The notes under the pieces are model-generated. The model was not told the DNA's origin and did not search any database. It saw only the letters and a program-made list of their open reading frames with translations. Below, one piece after another: positions 11,374-24,990 of a DNA stretch of 64,000 nt. The DNA comes from Allium sativum (Eukaryota; Streptophyta; Magnoliopsida; Asparagales; Amaryllidaceae). The DNA is taken from NCBI GenBank assembly GCA_030737875.1, contig CM060909.1:30711659-30775658 (forward strand), in the 5' to 3' direction. Position 1 is the stretch's first letter. Each line of letters begins with the position of its first letter. The translations under genes and the position numbers were made by a program.

Positions 11374-12889
11374 CTCCTCGTAAAGGGTTAAAGTGGTAGT
11401 TGTCCAGACGTACTTGTTGATTGTCTGGACATGCGAGCGCCTCTCCTTCGTATTGGACATACGAGGAGGAATAAGGTGACTCCAGTTTCGTTCTGACCCA
11501 GAACAGACTTGTAAATGGATGTGGGTCTATCATTGGATTTCATTCCATGTAAATTAAATTGATTTCTATCTAATGTATATCCGTTTAGTGGCGGAGAATA
11601 TATTCTCTTGCTTAACACCCTCAGAGGGTATATATGGGTAGTTATTGATCGCATGGTATGGATTGTCAATGTGGCACGCCAAGATGCAAATGATCAAGGC
11701 TTTTGTTGAAAAGTAGGCCTTGTGGTAGATGATCAAAGCATAGCCTGTTTAGGTGTTGCTTTATGTATAGCGTAACTTCGCAAACCTCACACCCTGGTAT
11801 GAGTCAAAAACGGAAGTTGGACTGCAGGGAGTGCACACGTTTCTTTCTAGCTAAGAAGTGGTGTCAACGACTTACCAGCCCTGACATTTTTACTTATGTG
11901 GATGATGGATTATGAGGTACCTCAGTTTTATAGGTTGTTAATGGCCATATTAGAGGTTCAAAAGAACCGGGAAGCGTGTGTTCAGGCATAACTAATCCAC
12001 TAACGTATGTGTGGACCGGCCCTGAAGATCCAAGGGTTCACTGCGGGGAATCCTGAGGCATTTGCTAGAGTGTCTTGAATCGAAGGGGACGATCCCTAGC
12101 CTCGACTCATGATGGAAAACCAATTTCCAATACGACACCATCGGTTTTGATTGTAGAACTAGTATAGCGACATAGTAGGGTGAGGTACTATGCCATCTAT
12201 GATTGGTACATTATGATTGAAACTATTTTTGAAACATATATACACTAGTAATAATAACCAATTCGTTTTTATCGTATCAAGCATTTTTGACCATTATAAA
12301 GTAAAACTCTATCCTCCGGTTTGCGTTGCATTGTGTGATGGGACTTGAGTCTTATAATGGTTTCATTTTTCTAAAGAGCATTGCATTGTTTAACAATTTA
12401 CTTTATTTTATGCACTAGCAATCCAATGGAGTAAACCCGTTCCGCGTTAGCGGCGTGGTCATGTGATTAGCCTTATTATTAGATTAGTTAAGTTAGATTT
12501 CTCATACCAGTCCCATGACCGACTTGTAGTTTGTTTCACTGGCAAACTCGGATGCCCATATTTTCCACACGGGCAGTCGAGTAGCTTGTTTTACAGATAT
12601 ATTTACAGGATCCTGGCTCATGGCTGAAGCGATATTCGAAAAGCTCTGTATCCATGTATTCCTTTCGGTTGTATATTTGTATTGTTTTTCTGCTGCTATT
12701 TAAATGTAATTTAAATATTTGATATTATTGTATTTCTATTATGCAATAAGCATTCATACTCTGTTATATTCTTGTACTCTTATGTAATTGTGGTAATCAG
12801 TAATAAAATGTTCTTTAGTTTGTGTTCTGATGTGTGTTGTTCTCAAAGCAATCCAGGCTTTCCTTTACGGGGAAGTTTGGGTCATTTCA
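11374..12889 (+). mobile_element. Giant-LTR fragment B, 3' part, plus orientation
   Basis: Reading right to left it matches the conserved blocks of the other giant LTRs, and its right edge GGGTCATTTCA is the reverse complement of a start like that of C (TGAAACGACCC). HP3 is present at 12291-12360. No PBS follows 12889, so this is a 3' or solo LTR rather than a 5' LTR. Its left side passes into the palindrome at 10171-11373. Confidence 0.7.
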
Positions 12890-14663
12890 CAGTAATCTTA
12901 GATTCATGACTTTTCATAATTTCTTTATATCTAAAATTGTTGCACTTAATAACTCTACAGAGTGGGATTCTCATAAGAAAACGAACACTCATACGTCTCG
13001 ACGAAAAATAGTCACAGCTCATATGCAAAGCATGAGTTCTCACTTATTTTCCTAAAAAGGGAAGAAATTAGTGCATTGCTCGACATTTTGGAATACCTAG
13101 CTGCCGTTAGTGCACGTAGGCGACCTTAATAAAATAGCAGATTAGTGGACGATCAAGATTAAATCAAGGACTGAAGATCTTTAAGATTCGATAGAGATCT
13201 GTAGCTTTGTTGTTTGAGACGACATAAATTTGTCTCTAAAATCATTATGTTAGAGACAAATTTCTAACTAATGCTTAATTTTTCCATTTTTTCGTAATGA
13301 GAGGATTGTTGGTGATTGATTAATGGTCGATATATATAAATTGAAATTTTCAACATTTTACTACACAAATTTTGAATTATGTATGGACAACTGTCGATAT
13401 AACAAAAATACGGTCGTTTTCGAATTTTGACTCAATCTTGAAACGATAAAAATATATATTTAGATTTTTAATAATCACAAAAGCACTATTGTTTTGCTAA
13501 AAGATGATTAATTTCAGTAATTTCCAGTATAAAAATGTTGGAAAATCAAATAAATAAAACTAAAAATATGCCAAAAGAAATCGAGCCATAAAATAAAAAT
13601 GTATATCCTGATTATATATTTTAACTACGTATTACTACTGATGAATTATGAAACCAAATCAATGCTATTATTCATTAATTCATGATGTGTTAAATAAAGT
13701 TATTCAAGTCATCGCATTAACATTAAATAAAATTATATATACTTAATTCACCATTCAAATACTTATTTTCATGCATAGGTGTCCACATTGGCATTTGTTT
13801 ATATGTGACAGGCAAATTTTAAATCATAAATGCTGCTATATATTATTGTAGGCAAATTTTTTGGGGTTATTCTTATTTTGCCTCTCATTATTTTGGAATT
13901 TAGAGGCATATTAATAATAGTTTTTTGCCTCAGCTAATAGCAACAAGACAAGAACAATTGTGAATATCTATACTCTTTGTAGTGTTATAAATGAATATTT
14001 GTTTCCTCCACTACCTCATTGATTGCTATATTATTGAATTAAGAATGTGGATGCATATGGTTAAACCTATCCGGTACTTCAAAACAAAATAACCAATTGT
14101 ATATTAACTAAATGATGACTGCATTTCTATGTTACTTTCATCAACCATATGAAACTATGAAGCAGAGGATCATATGATATGTGTGAAGTAGATGCTCATG
14201 AGAAAATTATTTTTTTATCTGTTGAAGCACACGTAAAATGTCTTACGCACATTCATGTTTGTGTATTACTTGTTATTCATGCATTTTATACTGACATATT
14301 GAACCTATCCGTTGCACAAAATACATGATTTGATCTAAATGTCGAGGTTATTGTAACTATGTCTATGTTTTTGTTTTGGAAATGAAGCATGCAATAAGGG
14401 ACCTTACATTTTGTGTCGAGTCCCCTAATCATTGCATAGAAGACTATACTAATTAAAGACCGGTCCCGCATTAGAGCTACTGTAACATGAGGCTTGTAAT
14501 TTGCACGTGAGAGTATGAAATTATTTTACAAGCATATAGCGAAATTAATGAACAAAATTGAATGTTATATACAGTTAAATGGATGTAAACGTGGATAAGA
14601 AAATGCATTTCATATGGAAATAAAAAATTGATTGTTATATACCTAAAACAAATTGGTTACAAC
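12890..14663. other. Unassigned AT-rich DNA
   Basis: I recognise no gene or LTR end here. Reading frames are short and lack recognisable motifs. One strong hairpin stands out at 13226-13263. This may be the local target DNA into which B inserted. Confidence 0.4.
13226..13263. repeat. Perfect 14-bp-stem hairpin
   Basis: AAATTTGTCTCTAA (13226-13239) pairs fully with TTAGAGACAAATTT (13250-13263) across a 10-bp loop. It may be a remnant of a small inverted-repeat transposon, but no outer boundaries are clear. Confidence 0.55.
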
Positions 14664-15233
14664 AAGGGCTGTTATGGTAACGGTTACCGTTGCCATTTGG
14701 CAAATACCGTTACCGTACCGTTTTTACTGGTAAGCCATAATTGCTTACCATTACAGTTACCAATTGACTAGTATACCGAAGACTAGTATTCCGTTATTTT
14801 GGTAACCGTTACACTAGTAATGGTATATTACGGTTTGTCCATCAAAGTTTGTATCTTGACTTTTTTGTACATAATACATCTTTATTATAACATATGTAGT
14901 TTTAGTTAATAACAAAAATTTAAATTAGAAAGAAAATAAGTGTACTTGGAATTATGTCACATAATTTTTCAATTAAATTTAATCAAGTATTTGGTTTTAA
15001 ATGTATGTAATAAAGCATATCAGATGAATATACATATTTTTTAAATTGACTGGTAAAATTACCGTTACCGCTAGTATTGAGTAAATGTTACTGATAATTT
15101 ACCATTAAAAATAATAAATTTACTGTTACCATACTGTTTTAACTGGTATACCGTTTTCCATAAAAAAAATTGGTTAACAATCGACTAGTAATGATATGGT
15201 AATGGTAAATTTACCGTTACCATAACAACCCTA
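14664..15233. mobile_element. hAT-like MITE, 570 bp
   Basis: The ends are inverted: AAGGGCTGTTATGGTAACGG at the left and, read from the other strand, TAGGGTTGTTATGGTAACGG at the right (18 of 20 alike). The flanks are an 8-bp target duplication with one mismatch, GTTACAAC (14656-14663) and GTTACTAC (15234-15241). Ends of TAGGG type with 8-bp duplications are typical of hAT elements. Inside are many ACCGTTACC and GGTAACGG subterminal motifs and no transposase frame, so it is non-autonomous. Confidence 0.8.
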
Positions 15234-15241
15234 GTTACTAC

Positions 15242-15850
15242 CATATGATTTGTATCGAAAATAAATTTCATCCAGTGGCACAACTCTATACAAAACATTT
15301 ACAAACATTTCATATTAACGAATGACCTAAAACATATAATGAATTGTAGACAGTCTGAAAAATGTACAAAATATATTATGCAAAATTTTAAGCTGCCAAA
15401 TCGAATTTAAGCGAAAAACACACACATATACATACATACATACATACAAATATATATATATATGTATATATATATATGTATATGTATATGTATGTATATA
15501 TATAATGGATCTTCAACTTTTCAACTTCAAAATGATAAAACTAAAATTCAAAATGATAAAATGTACGACGATGTTAACTCCATCTTCTACTTTGAGATGG
15601 CTAGTTTTCTTTTAGAAGACGTGAAGTCATATTGGGAAAGACAGAGGTGCAATATTCAAAAAATTAGGTTAATACATCGTACGTACAAGAACTATACGTC
15701 TATGCACGGACACACGGATATGGCAATATACGCGCATAGACACGTCAACACCACAACTTCGATTCCAACAGCAGGCGGTGACACAAGTGAACATTGTGGA
15801 TGACCAGGACGAGAGTTGTGACGAGTCTGGAGTGGATACGGGTGCGGGTT
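15242..15850. other. Unassigned DNA with a CA/TA-type microsatellite
   Basis: A compound microsatellite of CATA, TA and TATG units lies at about 15421-15504. A 113-codon plus frame starting at 15462 begins inside the microsatellite and shows no recognisable domain, so I do not call it. The right part may include U3 of the copia LTR, whose start I cannot fix. Confidence 0.4.
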
Positions 15851-16096
15851 TAACAAAGCAACGACCACATGCCCATTATAACAAAGCAACGGTCACATTC
15901 CTATTATAACAAAGCAACGATCACATGTCTATTACAACAAAGCAATGGTCACATGCCAATTATTCAAGCCTATTTATATTTATTTCTTTTATTATAAATA
16001 GAGGTTTACTCTATACACTTTGTATCAATTCCAATTACAAAAATGAAATAACAAAGTTTATTTTTCTCTTCTGCATCCTTTGATCTTCTTTGTTCA
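15851..16096 (+). mobile_element. 3' part of a Ty1/copia LTR
   Basis: The end is fixed by TTCA at 16096, two bases before the PBS. A TATA box (TATAAATA, 15993-16000) precedes the typical short R-U5. Upstream are four 28-bp tandem units (about 15853-15964) starting AACAAAGCAA, likely U3 enhancer-type repeats. The LTR start is uncertain because the partner LTR is not in the window. Confidence 0.65.
15853..15964 (+). repeat. Four 28-bp tandem repeats in the copia LTR
   Basis: Units share AACAAAGCAA followed by a GGTCACATG-like core and differ by one to four bases. They lie just upstream of the TATA box, where LTR enhancers are often repeated. Confidence 0.75.
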
Positions 16097-16098
16097 TA

Positions 16099-16110
16099 TG
16101 GTATCAGAGC
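16099..16110 (+). other. Primer binding site of the copia element
   Basis: TGGTATCAGAGC is complementary to the initiator-Met tRNA 3' end. It lies two bases after the LTR end. Confidence 0.85.
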
Positions 16111-16167
16111 TCTTTACATGGCTTAACAACCATTGATCCAACTTCTTCAACTCATTAATTGGTCATC

Positions 16168-17315
16168 ATGACCAATGAAATTGCTGCATCAAGTAATGAC
16201 AATGCAATTGTAACCATCGAAAGCCTAATTGCTACAGACAAACTCACCAAAACATTAATTATTCCACAATCACAGCTAATTACAGTACAGTTACTTACTG
16301 CGAAAATTGCAAATCGAAACTACAGTTTATGGCTATGGTCTTGAAGGGTTCATTATGGGTACTTTATCTATTCCCTCAAAATTCATCACTGATCAAGAGA
16401 ACAAAATCATCAACAATGAAGAATACTTAAAATATCATAGACAGGATCGTCTAATCAACTCATGGCTTTTATCATCTATCAATCAAAGCTTACTGCCATA
16501 GGTAATTGGCTGCAAAAGTTCCAATGAAATATGGACAACCATAGAAAAGGCTTTCAACAACCAATTTGTAGCTAAAGTCATGTTCTATAAGAGGCAATTG
16601 CAAAAGATTAGAAAAGATAATGTAACCATGAGAGAATGCTTAAGAAAATTCAAATCTGTATGTGACGTGCTTAAAGCAGCTGGATATAAGATTCATGACT
16701 CTGAACATATTCTAACAATACTCCATGGTTTAAGTGAAGAATATAAGGCTATCGAAGCCATAATTTATTCTCAAAAGGAATTCTCCTCCCTGGATGAATT
16801 TTACTCAATTTTACTAGCATATGAAGAAAGACTTGAAAGCAAGAAATCTCAAGAAAGCGACTTTACCATTAGTTATTTTGTTAACAAAATTAATGATATC
16901 AACAGAAATCAAGCCAACAATACTTACAGAGGAGAACAGACCATTCAAAGAGGCAATCCTACCACTAGAGGAATAGGTGGTAGAGGAAGAGGATATTGGG
17001 CAATAACAAGAATCAACCAAAGTGCCAAATATGTGAAAGAGTTGGTCACACTGCCATTAAGTGTTATTTTCGATACAACTCAAACTACTCAGCAAATCAA
17101 GCTAACAACAATGGTCAAAGAAATTCCAACTTCACTGCCAATGTTGCACTGGCACAAGGTGGCTCAACCAGTCAAACTGACAACTCAATCAAAATGAACA
17201 AGCAAGAGATGACCATATTCAAGATGAATCATGGTGACCAGACTCGGGAGCTAGCCATCACATTAGCAATAATCTTGACAATTTGAATCTTGGGAATAAA
17301 GAATACAAAGGTAAC
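16168..17315 (+). pseudogene. Ty1/copia gag, frameshifted and truncated
   Basis: Translation in changing frames gives a copia-type Gag. An N-terminal part reads NRNYSLW then LEGFIMGTLSIP, a middle Gag domain contains SNEIWTTIEKAF and ILHGLSEEYKAIEA, an RGGRGRG-like basic linker follows, and then a zinc knuckle CQICERVGHTAIKC. It is broken by a frameshift near 16325, an in-frame TAG at 16499, a frameshift near 17000 and another before the end. The reading stops at 17315 where giant LTR C is inserted, just before the expected protease. Pol is not found in the window; if it survives it should lie beyond the right edge. The ATG at 16168 follows the PBS by 57 bp, a normal copia spacing. Confidence 0.8.
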
Positions 17316-18260
17316 TGAAACGACCCAAACTTCCCCGTAAAGGAAAGTGCGGATTGAATTGAGAACAAGGCAAATCAGAATACAAACAGAAGAACATCTC
17401 ATTGCTTATTACAACAATTACATCAGAGTACAAGAATATAACAGAGTATGAATAAATAATATACATTGGAAATACAATAATATCAGAGATTTAAATTACA
17501 TTCGAATAGCAGCGGAAAAATAATAAAAAACACAACTGAAAGAAATACATGGATACAGAGCTTTTTGAATATAGCTTCAGCTGTAAACCAGGATCCTGTC
17601 CAAAACTATTAGCTGCCTGTGTGGAAAATATGGGCACCCAGAGTTTAGGTTAAAACAATAGACTCCAGGTCAGTCATGGGACTGGTGTGAGAACTAAAAC
17701 AGTTATTAGCTTGATTTTAAAGTTAGGTAAATCACGGGACCACGCCGTATAACACGGAACGGGTTTACTCCACATGAATCTTAGTAAAACAACGCATTGC
17801 TTTTTAGAAAAATGAAGCTATTATAAGACTCAGGTCCCATCACATAATGCAACGCAAGTCGGAGGATAGAGTTTTCCCTTATAATAGCCAAATATGCTCG
17901 ATATGTATAAAACGAAATTATTTTGATATTACTATAAGTGTATAGTGTCAAAAACAACTTCAAAAATAAATGTATCAATCATAGACGGCATGGGTACCAT
18001 ATATCATGTCGTCATACTAGTCCTACAATCAAAACTGCATGAAGTCATATTGGAAGTTGGATTTCAATCTATGAACCAAGGCAAGGGATCGTCCTTACCG
18101 AATTCAAGACACTCTAGCCCGTGCCTCAAGATCAAAGCTCGAGTGACCCTAGGAGCGCCAGGGCCGGTCATCCGTCGATGATTGGCAATACCATAAACTA
18201 TATGTTAGCCTGCCCTATGCGGCATAAAATAATCTGGTCAGTAATGTCGACCAGAACATC
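17316..18260 (-). mobile_element. Giant LTR C, left end, interrupted by E
   Basis: It starts TGAAACGACCCAAACTTCC directly inside the copia gag; GTAAC (17311-17315) is the predicted target duplication. It carries HP1 (about 17613-17636), HP2 in the form CCGT/ACGG, and HP3 (17817-17888). It is the same subfamily as G and B. The sequence breaks off at 18260 in the block that in H corresponds to about 30900. The rest of C is expected beyond the window. Confidence 0.7.
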
Positions 18261-21200
18261 TGTAATGGCCCGCAAGTCCGTACTATCTGAGTTGACTACA
18301 TACATCACACGTCCAACCCAAATATCACAGAAATACGAATCATTTTTATAAGAAGAAAAAGGTAGAAGAAGAACAGAAATAACAACATAGAATCTCACAT
18401 CGCAGCGGAACAAAATATAATATATCATAACTTTTAAAATATAAAATTTTAACTGTATAACATACAATTATTAGAGTACAACACTTACAACACAGCGGAA
18501 ATAAGAACACTATATATCTAACACTGAAGCCTCCTGCTCCAAGCTCCTTTTGCTAGATCTGTATAATCCAGAACTACTTGATTGCCCATACAAATTTGGG
18601 CACCCAAAAGTTTAGGTAAAACAAAACAAAATAAACTCTGAGTCGGTCATGGGACTGGTATGAGTAAACAATTTAAAACAGTTTGAGAAAATAAACGATA
18701 TCTCATAAGACCACGACGTATAACACGGAATAGGTTTGTCCCTTATGAGAATCCAAAACACTTGATTTAACTTTCAATTTTATTTTGAAAGAAAACGATA
18801 ATCTTTATATCAAAACTCTTTTGATATTGTAATAGTGTCTGAGTCAAATAAATAAAAATCTAGTGGAACGCTTTCATCTCACGCTCCACATATATAATAT
18901 ACAATCAAAACCGCGAGCACTTATTGGGTAATGAATTTCCAACTATGACAAGGTATGGAACCACCTTCTGATAGTGTACGTATCTCTAGAGGAGAATACA
19001 CTGGGTTCAACAAGAACATCTTGTAACTCGGCCAGACATGACCGACTACTCATTTCGCTTCATTGTATCGAATGTATATCACCAACGGTTGGGATCAACA
19101 ACCGTTTCCCGAATGGGATAGCATCAAAAATAATAAGGAATTAAATGAATTTCTCTAGATAGGTGATAATACACCCTAATGGGAGCTACCTACTAGCCAT
19201 GTTGCCTGCCCGATTTTGGTCATTTACCGGTTGTTGAGGCCTGAGGCTACGATTACTTATCATTCATTAATAATACAATCACTTTGAATGCCACATAATC
19301 AGATCCGTTAATCACTAATTAATTTGCATAAATATAATCTGGATATTATGCTAAGATAATAAATTCTCTGCCACCATATATATTTATACAGACCAACATA
19401 TGCGATCATTGGAAATACTCTGTCGGACATTCGTCCATATACATTCATTCTGGGATTGAACGAAACCGAATAAATGGAAAAAATCCCTTGCACTTTACTC
19501 CATCTTCGATTATCTTTATATAATCTGATTCGCAACGCTACTTCCAATACGGAGTGGTTCTCGGATAAAAATCCAACCGGTCTCTCCATAATGACAACGA
19601 TATTAGCAAATATTTCGATAGTCAGTTATTTAACCATCGAAGAAAAACAAACATTCATTCATAACATCAAACAATCACCGGGCCCATTAATTAATATTTC
19701 ATTAATTAAATCACTTCTCCATTTCCTTATCGATATTCGTTAACATGATATTTTCGACAATCATCTTGGCCTCTTACACTATTTGGAAAACATTTTCATC
19801 TATCAACTTCTTTTATTTTCTATATTTAGAAAATATCTTTTATTTATAATTGGAAACATTCCAATTATTTCTCTTTCCTGAACTCCTTTATTTCTATACT
19901 TAGGAAATACTCGTTATACTTCAAAAATTCCATATACTTAGGTTAAAACGAATGTCGTGTAAAATAACATTACAACAACCCAAAATACTGCATTCAACTA
20001 AATCTTATTCACACATTTATCCTTGAACTGAAATCTTGTTATTTATCAGTTTAAAATGAAATCAATCAAGTTGGGGTATAATTACCTCTCAGACCTTGAC
20101 TGAAATCATCATTAACTTCAAAATGGACAAGACAACTTATCTCGACTAATCAACATCATATTAAACCAATTATCCATATCTTTTAAACGTGTATACATTT
20201 CTCTTTCTATTTTTATCACATTAAATTTACTGGTTTTCTTTTTGTTTATAACATTTTATTTTAATTTCGTTTCATTATCGAATTCTATATATATATCGAT
20301 ATATCGATCTCTAATTATCAAATCTTCTTAAAAATATTCTAACTCCTTAAATTTTCGGAAAATTTCGCCATAACCTCCTTTGTACCGGTCGATAGTTCAA
20401 ACCTCAACTCGCCTCTCTAGGCCCTTTCCATTCAAAAAGAAAATCAAGAAGCCAAGTGGCTTGCCGATTCGGCGCATAAAAACCCATATGGAATTTTAAC
20501 ATGTACCTTATTATCGGGCACACGAATTATAACCTTCATATACTTCGTCCATACCTGTCTAACTCATATACGTCCATTCCTAATATATTCCAACTCAATC
20601 TGGTCATTTTAACTCGATTCGTTAATTTATTCTTTAATTAACTCTTTTGCCTGTTTCACTTTTTATTTGAACATATCACGTTCAAATATATATTAATTTG
20701 TTTATAAAACAATCGAATGCCATTTCTAATTCAAGTTCATATTTTGATTTCGAATATGAATTTACAAACCCCTTTTTCTGGCCAAAGTCCAATTTCGATT
20801 TAAAATTCCATTATCTAATTTTTCTTCAAATTAGTTAATTCTACTCAACAATTAAACATATGATTTGATTTTGTTTCAAAAATCATTTCATTACTCCACT
20901 CGAGTTCAGATATTATTTATAACTCAAATCTGGATTTTTCCTAAATGAAATTCGGATTTTATTTACTTAAAATCCTTTAATTTATCTAAATAAACCGTTA
21001 TGGTTTTATAATGGTTATGGTGCTGTTTTTCTGAAAATTTGATTTTGACATAACTCCGATTCTATAAGACGAAATCCAGAATTTTCTCTTCCATTAGAAT
21101 ATTGAATTGGTCCTGACGATTCTTGTTTCAAAGGATTCCGACTTAAATTGAGTTCTATATATTCAATTGAAGTTCGAAACGCCAATTTACGAACTACCGC

Positions 21201-21280
21201 TCTGCGACGAGTTCGTTTTAATTATATTTAATATATAAACGTTTTAAACTTCGTTTATATATACATTATAACTTCACTCT

Positions 21281-21315
<35 letters not shown>

Positions 21316-22601
21316 CCAAATTTTCTAATTCAACTTAATAATTCTTTTTATCCCAAATCGCCAATTATTTCATATCTTAGTTATAAATTTATTTATAATT
21401 CAATCTTCTATATTAAATTCTATGTCCTTTATAAATAATTTACTTATAAAATTCCATATAATCGAATTTCAAATCATAAATCCTTCGGATTTATCTCGTC
21501 TCAGTTTACATTCTGAATTCCCAAAATAAACCTGTCGTTCCTTTTTTCGAAACGATTTCCAATTCATTGTTAAATTCATATTTGAATTTAAATTCCTAAA
21601 TTATCAAATGATAATTTATTTCACTAAATTTATAACACCGTTTATAAATTCAATTTCCTTGTTTCATATATTTAAACAAGTTCTATTTAAAATCTACGTG
21701 AAACCCAATTCATTTTATATTCTGAATCCTGGAATAAAACCGCCGTCCCCTTTTCGAAATGATTTCAAATTATATTTTAAATTCATAATTGAATTTAAAG
21801 TTATCAATTATCTCTTGATAATTTATTCACCACAATTATAAACATCGTTTATAAATTTACTTGTTTTATATTTAAACAAGTCCATTTCGAAATCTATTCA
21901 AAATCCAAAATCTTCTTTTGGAATATTTTATTTATTATAACTTATCTATATAAATACAGAATTCATTCTCATATTAGATTTTAACTTCTATTTAATATAT
22001 CCTAATATTTTTCTAGACATATTTTATTTAAATAAATTCGAACTAATCGAATTCAAATCATACATCCTTACAAATTTATTTTAGTTCAATTTATATTCTG
22101 AATATCAGAATATATTTCATCGTTTAGTTCTTTAAAACGATTCCCTATTTCTATTTTTAAATTCACATTTGAATTTAAATATTCAAATTATCAAATGACA
22201 ATTTTTCCACTTCATTTATAAACACCGTTTATAAATTCATTTCAATTCCCTAATTATCCAATGAAAATCATTCCATTTTATTTATAAACACCGTTTATAA
22301 ATTTACTTCAATTTCCTGCATTGTTAAATTTATAAACATCGTTTATAAATTAATCACTGCAATTTTCTGTATATTTAACTTATAAACATCGTTTATAAAC
22401 TCAATACTTGTTTCATTTATTCAATACAAGTTAATATCTTTATACCCTATTCGAAATTCAGATCTATTTTTGAAAAATAGATTTTCCAATTTAAATCTCG
22501 AAATATCCTTTTCATGGTATTTTTATAAATCAACAATTTTTGGGCCCAGTGTTATTTAAACAATCAAACCACCCAATTATCAGTCAACACATCATATACG
22601 G

Positions 22602-22639
<38 letters not shown>

Positions 22640-22678
22640 ACAAACAATAATAAATTTTAAGGAATCCAGTTGGATCCC
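18261..22678 (-). mobile_element. Giant LTR E, left part, interrupted by D
   Basis: It begins TGTAATGGCCCGC. The GGTCATGGGACTGG block (about 18645-18660) and HP1 (TGCCC/GGGCA near 18583-18603) are present, but HP3 is not recognisable, so E is the most diverged member. A block at about 20350-20390, TTTCGGAAAATTTCGCC followed by ATAACCTCCTTTGTAC, is shared with H (32395-32440). The body to 22678 is AT-rich with a hairpin array. Short frames here have no recognisable domain. Confidence 0.65.
21627..22400. repeat. Six near-identical hairpins in LTR E
   Basis: TTTATAAAC pairs with GTTTATAAA across a 3-bp AYC loop at about 21627, 21836, 22214, 22280, 22326 and 22379; the first copy lacks one base of the left arm. 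Spacing is irregular, so these are dispersed copies of one hairpin rather than a satellite. Confidence 0.75.
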
Positions 22679-24607
22679 TGTGATGACCCCAAACTCCCGC
22701 AGTACGAAAGCAAGGATAATCATTGGAATATAACACATAACCATAACAACAGAACAGAAATAGAGAATTACAGCAGATAATGCTCATCAAATTACACTGG
22801 AAATAATACATCATCAGATTTACACAGCATAATAGGATCATACTTAATATAAAATGTCTACAGCGGAATAAAAACATAATATACTAAGTGAAGTCTGAAC
22901 AACAAAATAGGAATGATAATATCCATCTTCAGCTACATAGCTATTCATAATGAATCTGCTAAACGTGTATACAAGGCTGCCCGTGTGGAAAGAGGGCACC
23001 CGAGTTTGCAAAGTGGAACAAACTGCGAGTCAGTCATGGGACTTGTATGAGAAATCTTATTTAACCTATTTAAAAGTAAGGCTAATCACAGGACCACGCC
23101 GCTAACGCGGAACGGGTTTACTCCATTGGATTGCCAGTGCATAAATAAAGTAAATCGTCAAACAACGCAATGCTTTTTATAAAAATGAAACCATTATAGG
23201 ACTCAAGTCCCATCACACAATGCAACGCAAACTGAAGGATAGAGTTTTACCTTATAATGGTCAAAATAAGCTTGATACGATAAAACGGATTTGCTATTAT
23301 TATCAGTGTATATATGTTTCAAAAACATTTCAATCATAATATCAATCATAGGCGGCATAGTTACCATATACTATGTCGTCGTACTAGTAATACAATCAAA
23401 ACTGCATGGGTCGTATTGGAAGTTGGATTTCCATCATGAACCAAGGCAAAAGATAGTCCTTACCGAATTCAAGACAATCTAGCCCATGTCTCAGGATCAG
23501 AGCTCGAAAGACCCTTGGATCTTGCAGGGCCGGTCCACAAATATGTTAGTGGATTAGTTATGCATGAACAATACGTTTCCCCGCCCTATGGGGTGTAAAT
23601 AGAGCCACTAGGGACTCAAATAACCGAGGCGCCTCATTCCATCATCCACATAAGTAAAAATATCAGGCCTTTTAAAAGCCATGACACCACTTCTAGCTAG
23701 AAAGAAACATATATCCTCCCTGTAGTCCTTACTCCTGTTTCTGGTTCATACCGGGGTGTGAGGCTCGCGAAGTAACGCTATACGCAAAGCTATGCTTTTT
23801 AAAGCTGTGCTTTGATCATCAATCACAAGGCTCTGTTTTTCAATTGTAAGCCTTGATCATTTGCATCTTGGCATGCCACACTGACAATTCACGCCATGCG
23901 ATTGATGTCTATTAATAAATAACCTCAAAGGGTGTTAAGCAAGAGAATAAATTCTCCGCCACCAATGGATAAATATTAATAGAGATCACTCAACATGGAA
24001 TGAAATCCAATGTCAGACATACATCCATTTACAAGTCCGTTCTGGGTCCGAAAGAGACCGGAGGCACCGAGCATATCTGGACAATCAACAAGTACATCCG
24101 GACAACTACCATTGTAACCCCTCCTGGGAGCTAACCGATCCAGGGCATCAGTAATCATCCATTCGATGTGAAGATCGCCGGTCTTTAATCACCATCTTCA
24201 AATTTTCGACTTCCAATCGTTGTATAATTATTTGAAATGATATTTAACTCGGACTTTTCAAATAATTCTCGAATATATATAATTTGAATCAATCTTTCCA
24301 TTCCATATCATTTATAATATTTTATAACAATTTATCGCTATTTTTATTTATTTAAAATAATTAAACGACGCTTCGGGTCATTACATGGCCCTGGTGCTAT
24401 TTTCATCAAAATTTGATTTACACGTTTCTCCAAATCTAACCGTTGGATCTTAACAAATTTTATATTGTTGGAAAGATCTTTTCATAACGAACCCAACGGT
24501 TCCAGTGTTGGGAAAATCCGATGGTCGGATCTCTCGGTATAATCGTTTGAAGTTACGATTGCCGAAACGCGAACTACCGCGCGTGATTCGTTTAATTTTA
24601 ATATATG

Positions 24608-24616
<9 letters not shown>

Positions 24617-24660
<44 letters not shown>
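24617..24660. repeat. GT microsatellite in LTR D
   Basis: About 22 uninterrupted GT units preceded by short TATATATG units. Confidence 0.95.
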
Positions 24661-24662
<2 letters not shown>

Positions 24663-24759
24663 CGTTCAATGATTTCAAGCCAATTTCAATTCAATAATGA
24701 TTTCTTTTATGTGAAATCATACATTACATTAAAAATGCAATTTGTTTATATCATTTATT

Positions 24760-24990
24760 AATTTACATTGAAAAACGTAAATTTCTATTCATTCTTTAAT
24801 TTACATTGGAAAATGTAAATCTTGATTCATTCTTTAATTTACATTGGAAAATGTAAATCTTGATTCATTCTTTAATTTACATTGAAACATGTAAATCTTG
24901 ATCGTTCTTTGATTTACATTGAAACATGTAAATCTTGATTCATTCTTTGATTTACATTGGCAAATGTAAATCTTGATTCATTGATTACAT
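24760..24990. repeat. 38-bp tandem hairpin repeats in LTR D
   Basis: Six units start ATTTACATT and contain ATGTAAAT, pairing as a stem of about 8 bp, with TCTTGATTCATTCTTT between units. Looser palindromes of the type ACATTAAAAATG continue to about 25700. Confidence 0.8.

Noticed and set aside
15462..15803. 113-codon plus-strand gene
   Set aside because: It begins inside a microsatellite and has no recognisable domain.
15853..15964. CRISPR-like array of 28-bp repeats
   Set aside because: No spacers; the units abut each other and lie in a copia LTR upstream of a TATA box.
16580..17197. A host gene of 205 codons
   Set aside because: It is the middle of a frameshifted copia gag, with a zinc knuckle continuing in another frame.
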